A stretch of DNA of 64,000 nucleotides from contig NZ_CP035952.1 in NCBI RefSeq assembly GCF_004214895.1, positions 5,218,501-5,282,500 on the forward strand, given 5' to 3'. The first letter of the stretch is position 1. The number at the start of each line of letters is the position of its first letter. Below, in pieces: positions 59,925-64,000 of this stretch. The notes under the pieces were generated by a model, which saw only the letters and a list, made by a program, of their open reading frames with translations, was not told the DNA's origin and did not search any database. Position numbers and translations under genes: made by a program. Origin of the DNA: Pseudomonas tructae (GTDB lineage Bacteria > Pseudomonadota > Gammaproteobacteria > Pseudomonadales > Pseudomonadaceae).

Positions 59925-60722
59925 ATGAATACCTACAGCTCCCGCCCCGTTGTCCTCTGTCTCTCCGGCCACGACCCCAGTGGCGGCGCCGGCTTGCAGG
60001 CAGATATCGAAGCCCTGATCGCTCAAGGCTGTCATGCCGCTCCGGCCGTGACCGCCCTGACTGTCCAGGATACTGTCAATGTCAGCGACTTCCGTGTCCT
60101 CGACCGCGAGTGGGTACTGGCCCAGGCCAATGCCGTGCTTGCCGACTCGACGGTAGCGGCGGTCAAGCTGGGCATGCTCGGCTCGACCGAAATGGTCGAT
60201 ACCGTGGTCGAACTGCTCAGTGCCCATCCGCACCTACCGCTGGTCTGCGACCCGGTCCTGCGCGCAGGTGGCGGTGGCCGCCTGGGCAAGGATGAGGTCG
60301 GCTACGCCATGCGCGAGCGCCTGCTGCCACTGGCAACCATCGCCACGCCCAACCTTCCCGAAGCGCGCATCCTGGCCGAACTGCCCGCAGGCACTGCCGA
60401 TGAATGCGCAGAAAAACTCCTGCCTTTTGTCAGACACCTGCTGATCACCGGCGGTCACGGTGACGAACACGAAATCCACAACCGCCTGTACAGCCGTGAC
60501 GGCCAGCGTCACACCTGGACCTGTCAGCGCCTGCCCGGCAGCTACCACGGCTCCGGCTGCACCCTGGCCAGTACCCTGGCCGGCCGCCTGGCCCTTGGCG
60601 AACAGCTGCAAAGCGCCGTGCGCTCGGCCCTGGACTACACCTGGCGGACCCTGCGCGATGCCGAGCAACTGGGCAAAGGCCAGTATGTGCCACGCCGCCT
60701 GCCCCTGGATTTCTGTTCCTGA
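59925..60722 (+). CDS. thiD: Hydroxymethylpyrimidine/phosphomethylpyrimidine kinase
   Basis: ThiD phosphorylates HMP and HMP-P to HMP-PP for thiamine synthesis. The 265-residue ribokinase-fold protein shows LCLSGHDPSGGAGLQADIEAL (about 11-31), VKLGMLGS (about 85-92), CDPVLRAGGG, TPNLPEARIL and the anion-hole motif SYHGSGCTLASTLAGRLALG (about 206-225). The start is ATG 59925 (MNTYSSRPVVLC); an in-frame ATG seven codons upstream lacks support. No TPP riboswitch pattern is seen upstream. Confidence 0.95.
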   Translation: MNTYSSRPVVLCLSGHDPSGGAGLQADIEALIAQGCHAAPAVTALTVQDTVNVSDFRVLDREWVLAQANAVLADSTVAAVKLGMLGSTEMVDTVVELLSAHPHLPLVCDPVLRAGGGGRLGKDEVGYAMRERLLPLATIATPNLPEARILAELPAGTADECAEKLLPFVRHLLITGGHGDEHEIHNRLYSRDGQRHTWTCQRLPGSYHGSGCTLASTLAGRLALGEQLQSAVRSALDYTWRTLRDAEQLGKGQYVPRRLPLDFCS

Positions 60723-60743
60723 TCTTCGCCTGAGGTCTACACC

Positions 60744-61370
60744 ATGACGTTACGCGGCCTGTATGCCATCACGGACAGCCAGTTGCTGGCCGGCAAGTTT
60801 CTGCCCTATGTCGAAGCGGCCCTGGAAGGCGGCGTGGCCTTGCTGCAGTACCGTGACAAGAGCCAGGACGAGTCGCGACGCCTGCGCGAAGCCGAAGCCT
60901 TGCTCGACCTGTGCGAACGCTACAAGACCCGGCTGATCATCAACGACGACGCCGAACTCGCTGCGCGCCTGGGCGTCGGCGTGCACCTGGGCCAGACCGA
61001 CGGGCCGTTGACCCCGGCACGCACCTTGCTCGGGCGCGACGCTATCATCGGCTCGACCTGCCACGCCCAGCTTGAGCTGGCCGAACAGGCAGCCCGTGAA
61101 GGCGCCAGCTACGTGGCCTTTGGCCGCTTCTTCAACTCGGTGACCAAACCCGGGGCGCCAGCCGCCGATGGCGCCCTGCTGGAACAAGCGCGCACCCGTA
61201 TCAAGCTGCCGATCTGCGTGATCGGCGGCATCACCCTCGACAACGCCGCCCCGCTGGTCGCCCATGGCGCCGACCTGCTGGCGGTTATTCACGGCCTGTT
61301 CGGCGCCGACAGCACGCAGGAAGTCACCCGCCGTGCCCGCGCCTTCAACGCCCTGTTCGCATCTGCCTGA
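60744..61370 (+). CDS. thiE: Thiamine-phosphate synthase
   Basis: Joins HMP-PP with the thiazole phosphate to give thiamine phosphate. The 208-residue TIM barrel has [11 protein letters not shown] (about 7-17), [11 protein letters not shown] (about 33-43), [19 protein letters not shown] (about 65-83), [26 protein letters not shown] (about 130-142) and [10 protein letters not shown]. It lies 21 bp after thiD and 15 bp before hemL, so the three are likely cotranscribed. Confidence 0.96.
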   Translation: MTLRGLYAITDSQLLAGKFLPYVEAALEGGVALLQYRDKSQDESRRLREAEALLDLCERYKTRLIINDDAELAARLGVGVHLGQTDGPLTPARTLLGRDAIIGSTCHAQLELAEQAAREGASYVAFGRFFNSVTKPGAPAADGALLEQARTRIKLPICVIGGITLDNAAPLVAHGADLLAVIHGLFGADSTQEVTRRARAFNALFASA

Positions 61371-61385
61371 TTGAGAGAGCCCATC

Positions 61386-62666
61386 ATGTCTCGTTCCGAA
61401 ACCCTGTTTGCCAACGCCCAGAAACACATCCCCGGGGGCGTCAACTCGCCGGTGCGGGCGTTCAAGAGCGTTGGCGGCACGCCGCTGTTCTTCAAGCATG
61501 CCGAAGGCGCCTACGTCACCGATGAAGATGACAAGCGCTATGTCGACTACGTCGGCTCCTGGGGCCCGATGATCCTCGGCCACAGCCACCCGGACGTGCT
61601 CGACTCGGTGCGCAAGCAGCTGGAACACGGTCTGTCCTATGGCGCGCCAACCGCCATGGAAACCGAAATGGCCGACCTGGTCTGCTCGATCGTGCCGTCT
61701 ATGGAGATGGTGCGCATGGTCAGTTCCGGCACCGAAGCGACCATGAGCGCCATTCGCCTGGCCCGTGGCTACACCGGCCGCGACAGCATCATCAAGTTCG
61801 AAGGCTGCTACCACGGCCATTCCGACAGCCTGCTGGTGAAAGCCGGTTCCGGTCTGCTGACCCAGGGCGTGCCAAGCTCCGCTGGCGTACCGGCAGCCTT
61901 TGCCAAACACACCCTGACCCTGCCGTTCAACGACATCGCCGCGGTCGAGCAGATGCTTGCTGACGTCGGTGAGGAAGTGGCGTGCATCATCGTCGAACCG
62001 GTGGCCGGCAACATGAACTGTGTACCGCCGGCGCCAGGCTTCCTCGAAGGCCTGCGCACACTGTGCGACAAGCACGGCGTGGTACTGATCTTCGACGAAG
62101 TGATGACCGGTTTCCGGGTTGCCCTGGGCGGCGCCCAGGCTCACTACGGGGTGACCCCGGACCTGTCGACCTTCGGCAAGATCGTCGGTGGCGGCATGCC
62201 CGTGGGCTGCTTTGGCGGCAAGCGCAAGATCATGGAACAGATCGCGCCACTGGGCCCGGTCTACCAGGCCGGCACACTGTCGGGCAACCCGCTGGCCATG
62301 GCCGCCGGCCTGACCACCCTCAAGCTGATCAGCCGCCCGGGCTTCCACAACGAGCTCAGCGCCTACACCAGCCGCCTGCTCGACGGTCTGCAACAGCGCG
62401 CCGATGCCGCCGGCATCCCGTTCGTCACCACCCAGGCCGGCGGCATGTTCGGCCTGTACTTCAGCGGCGCTGACGATATCGTCACCTTCGATGACGTCAT
62501 GGCCAGCGATGCCGAGCGCTTCAAGCGCTTCTTCCACCTGATGCTCGAAGGTGGCGTGTACCTGGCGCCAAGCGCCTTTGAAGCGGGCTTTACCTCGATT
62601 GCCCACGGTGAAGCCGAGCTGAAGATCACTCTGGATGCGGCTGAGAAGGCGTTTGCCAAGCTCTGA
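61386..62666 (+). CDS. hemL: Glutamate-1-semialdehyde 2,1-aminomutase
   Basis: PLP enzyme that makes 5-aminolevulinate for haem. The 426-residue product begins [26 protein letters not shown], with [21 protein letters not shown] (about 117-137), [11 protein letters not shown] (about 238-248), the PLP lysine in [12 protein letters not shown] (about 263-274) and the [15 protein letters not shown] loop. Start at ATG 61386. Paired REP elements follow the stop. Confidence 0.97.
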   Translation: MSRSETLFANAQKHIPGGVNSPVRAFKSVGGTPLFFKHAEGAYVTDEDDKRYVDYVGSWGPMILGHSHPDVLDSVRKQLEHGLSYGAPTAMETEMADLVCSIVPSMEMVRMVSSGTEATMSAIRLARGYTGRDSIIKFEGCYHGHSDSLLVKAGSGLLTQGVPSSAGVPAAFAKHTLTLPFNDIAAVEQMLADVGEEVACIIVEPVAGNMNCVPPAPGFLEGLRTLCDKHGVVLIFDEVMTGFRVALGGAQAHYGVTPDLSTFGKIVGGGMPVGCFGGKRKIMEQIAPLGPVYQAGTLSGNPLAMAAGLTTLKLISRPGFHNELSAYTSRLLDGLQQRADAAGIPFVTTQAGGMFGLYFSGADDIVTFDDVMASDAERFKRFFHLMLEGGVYLAPSAFEAGFTSIAHGEAELKITLDAAEKAFAKL

Positions 62667-62677
62667 TGTGTGGCAGC

Positions 62678-62737
62678 CATCGCGGGGCAAGCCCGCTCCT
62701 ACAATGATCAGTGTGGGAGCGGGCTTGCCCCGCGATG
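62678..62737. repeat. Paired inverted REP elements after hemL
   Basis: Arms CATCGCGGGGCAAGCCCGCTCC (from 62678) and GGAGCGGGCTTGCCCCGCGATG (to 62737) are exact complements around a spacer of about 16 bases. This is the standard REP doublet seen also at 6613-6684 and probably ends the thiD-thiE-hemL transcript. Confidence 0.93.
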
Positions 62738-62849
62738 AGGCCTTGCAAAGCAGAAAATCGAGTAAAGACTTTGTAAGGTAGGCGCTGCTTATCCCATAAT
62801 GTGCCACCAGACACTTTGGCCGCAGCTTTGCAGAGGTAAGTCGATCCCC

Positions 62850-63398
62850 ATGAACCGCACCGGCCGCGCCCTCGCCCTGGGCTGCCTGTTGCTTCTTCAG
62901 CCCCTGCTGGCCACGGCAGGCGGTAACTCGTTGCTGATTCCGGCAACGGGCCGCTGTACCCTCGATTCCCAGCCCGAAGACTTGCAGCAAGCCCTTGCGG
63001 CCTGCCAGGAAGCGGCGAAATCCGGGGACGCACAGGCTCAGTACGAGTTGGGCGAGTTCTACTACCAGGGCACCCAGGCTCCACGCGACCTCAACCAGGC
63101 CCTGAGCTACTTCGAGCAAGCTTCGCTGCAAGGCCACGCCGAGGCCCAATACCGCCTGGGCACCATGTTCTACAAGGGTGAAGGTGTGCCGGCCAACAAT
63201 GTTCAAGCCTACATCGTGCTGAAGATGGCGGCGGTCAACGGCGCCGAAGATGCGCTGGACATGGCCGACGAAGTGTCCGCCAAGATGCCGCGCGATGAAC
63301 TGGAAGTCGCCACCCAGGTGCTGGGGCAGATCTTTCGCAAGTACCTGCTGGAGCTGCAGACCGCTGAAGGTCGCACGCCCTTCTCACCGCTGCCCTGA
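62850..63398 (+). CDS. Periplasmic Sel1-repeat protein
   Basis: A 182-residue protein with a signal peptide (MNRTGRALALGCLLLLQPLLATA) and two to three Sel1-like helical repeats: GDAQAQYELGEFYYQGTQ, GHAEAQYRLGTMFYKGEGV and NVQAYIVLKMAAVNGAEDA (residues about 60-140). Such proteins act as protein-binding scaffolds; the partner is unknown. Its position between hemL and the DUF1820 gene matches P. aeruginosa PA3978. Confidence 0.88.
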   Translation: MNRTGRALALGCLLLLQPLLATAGGNSLLIPATGRCTLDSQPEDLQQALAACQEAAKSGDAQAQYELGEFYYQGTQAPRDLNQALSYFEQASLQGHAEAQYRLGTMFYKGEGVPANNVQAYIVLKMAAVNGAEDALDMADEVSAKMPRDELEVATQVLGQIFRKYLLELQTAEGRTPFSPLP

Positions 63399-63407
63399 AC
63401 CTGCGCC

Positions 63408-63734
63408 TTACTTTTCCGGCATTGGCATCGGGAACGGCATTACATTGCCAGTACCGCGCGCCTCGCTGATCTTTGGCGTGCCCAGACGCTCGACCTCATC
63501 GATACGCACGATCGAATGCATCGGCACAAAGCTGCGCACCACGCCTTCGAACTGGGCCTTGAGCTTTTCTTCACTCGGATCAACCACCACCTGGGTCCGC
63601 TCACCAAAGACAAACTCCTCAACCTCGAGGAAGCCCCACAGGTCACTTTGGTAGATCTGTTTGGCGTACATCTCGTAGACCTGGCCCTGGTTGAGAAAGA
63701 TCACTTTGTAGATCGGAGCTTCGCGTTTGGTCAT
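63408..63734 (-). CDS. DUF1820 family protein
   Basis: A 108-residue protein of the DUF1820 family: APIYKVIFLNQGQVYEMYAKQIYQSDLWGFLEVEEFVFGER at the start and LKAQFEGVVRSFVPMHSIVRIDEVERLG in the second half, ending in a Met/Pro-rich tail. Function unknown. Start ATG 63734. Convergent with the Sel1 gene and divergent from miaB, the usual Pseudomonas order. Confidence 0.9.
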   Translation of the reverse strand: MTKREAPIYKVIFLNQGQVYEMYAKQIYQSDLWGFLEVEEFVFGERTQVVVDPSEEKLKAQFEGVVRSFVPMHSIVRIDEVERLGTPKISEARGTGNVMPFPMPMPEK

Positions 63735-63825
63735 TTTGGGCGGGGCAATCAAGGGTGGTAAAGAAGACGCAAACTATAACATAGGCCCTGGGCCGACAAC
63801 GCTAGGATCCACAGCCCCGGGCCCT

Positions 63826-63831
63826 TATAAT
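63826..63831 (+). promoter_or_regulatory. -10 box of miaB
   Basis: A perfect TATAAT lies 32 bases before the miaB ATG. No clear -35 is seen at 16-18 bases upstream. Confidence 0.5.
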
Positions 63832-63863
63832 GTGCGGTTCTTCGAATCACCAGATGAACGCCC

Positions 63864-64000
63864 ATGGCCAAGAAGCTTTATATCGAAACCCACGGTTGCC
63901 AGATGAACGAGTACGACAGCTCGCGCATGGTCGATCTGCTGGGTGAACATCAAGCCCTCGAGGTCACGGCCCGCGCCGAAGACGCCGACGTCATCCTGCT
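63864..64000 (+). CDS. miaB: tRNA-2-methylthio-N6-dimethylallyladenosine synthase MiaB, 5' part
   Basis: MiaB is a radical-SAM enzyme that adds the 2-methylthio group to i6A37 of tRNAs. Only the first 45 residues are inside the window: [22 protein letters not shown] carries the first cluster-binding Cys of the N-terminal UPF0004 domain. The frame is open at the right edge. An out-of-frame ATG at 63854 is not the start. Confidence 0.95.

Noticed and set aside
60750..63206. 818-codon frame antisense to thiE, hemL and the REP doublet
   Set aside because: It runs through three real genes and a repeat on the other strand; composition is typical of an antisense shadow.

Overview
This is a contiguous piece of a Pseudomonas chromosome, most likely from the P. 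putida group. The evidence is high GC with strong G/C third-position codon bias, Pseudomonas gene orders (rlmE/yhbY/greA/carBA/dapB/dnaJ/dnaK/grpE/recN/fur/omlA; ladS/thiD/thiE/hemL/miaB), and many copies of a REP repeat with the core GCGGGGCAAGCCCCGC. It is almost entirely core genome. I see no prophage, insertion sequence, CRISPR array, integrase or toxin island.

Layout. 1-11.4 kb: the 3' part of rlmE, then yhbY, and a long minus-strand block grpE-dnaK-dnaJ-dapB-carA-carB-greA plus a small membrane protein. Two matches to the heat-shock sigma-32 promoter drive grpE and dnaK, and a rho-independent attenuator precedes carA. 11.6-15.9 kb: recN (with an SOS-type operator), fur and bamE/omlA back to back, rnfH-ratA, and smpB. 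15.9-22.7 kb: the lactate regulon, lldR divergent from lldP-lldD-dld with a clear operator. 23.2-23.6 kb: tmRNA (ssrA). 24-29 kb: a YdiJ-type FAD/Fe-S dehydrogenase divergent from a LysR regulator, then a quinone-oxidoreductase-like enzyme. 29.3-33.3 kb: an iron-starvation sigma factor, its FecR partner and a TonB-dependent receptor, with a Fur box in front. 33.4-45.9 kb: metabolic and accessory genes, including a two-phosphatase cassette that may act on cell-envelope phosphates, a histone-deacetylase-like hydrolase, a PP_4765-family flavoprotein, RhlE, a YedA exporter, and a DEDDh exonuclease/NYN nuclease pair. 46-57.6 kb: YciC, an EEP hydrolase, HrpB, a lipoprotein, FieF, an Lrp-type regulator, RluE-like pseudouridine synthase, AMP nucleosidase and an AidB-like acyl-CoA dehydrogenase. 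57.7-64 kb: a LadS-like sensor kinase, thiD-thiE-hemL, a Sel1-repeat protein, a DUF1820 protein and the 5' end of miaB.

How the genes work together. The first block joins protein quality control (GrpE/DnaK/DnaJ) to lysine and carbamoyl-phosphate biosynthesis. SmpB and ssrA, needed together for ribosome rescue, lie about 7 kb apart. The lld operon converts imported L- and D-lactate to pyruvate. The ECF/FecR/TonB set forms a complete cell-surface signalling unit for an unidentified ferric siderophore. ThiD, ThiE and HemL make thiamine phosphate and the tetrapyrrole precursor.

Most notable for follow-up: the LadS-position kinase has no receiver domain; a 285-base gap at 52.74-53.03 kb ends in a strong minus-strand terminator and contains a long-range stem (candidate small RNA); the carA leader has an attenuator preceded by a possible tiny ORF ending in two arginine codons; smpB appears to be transcribed with almost no leader; a perfect 41-bp inverted REP repeat lies between convergent genes; and a conserved-looking nuclease pair has unknown function. 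I did not find a convincing wholly new multi-gene system.
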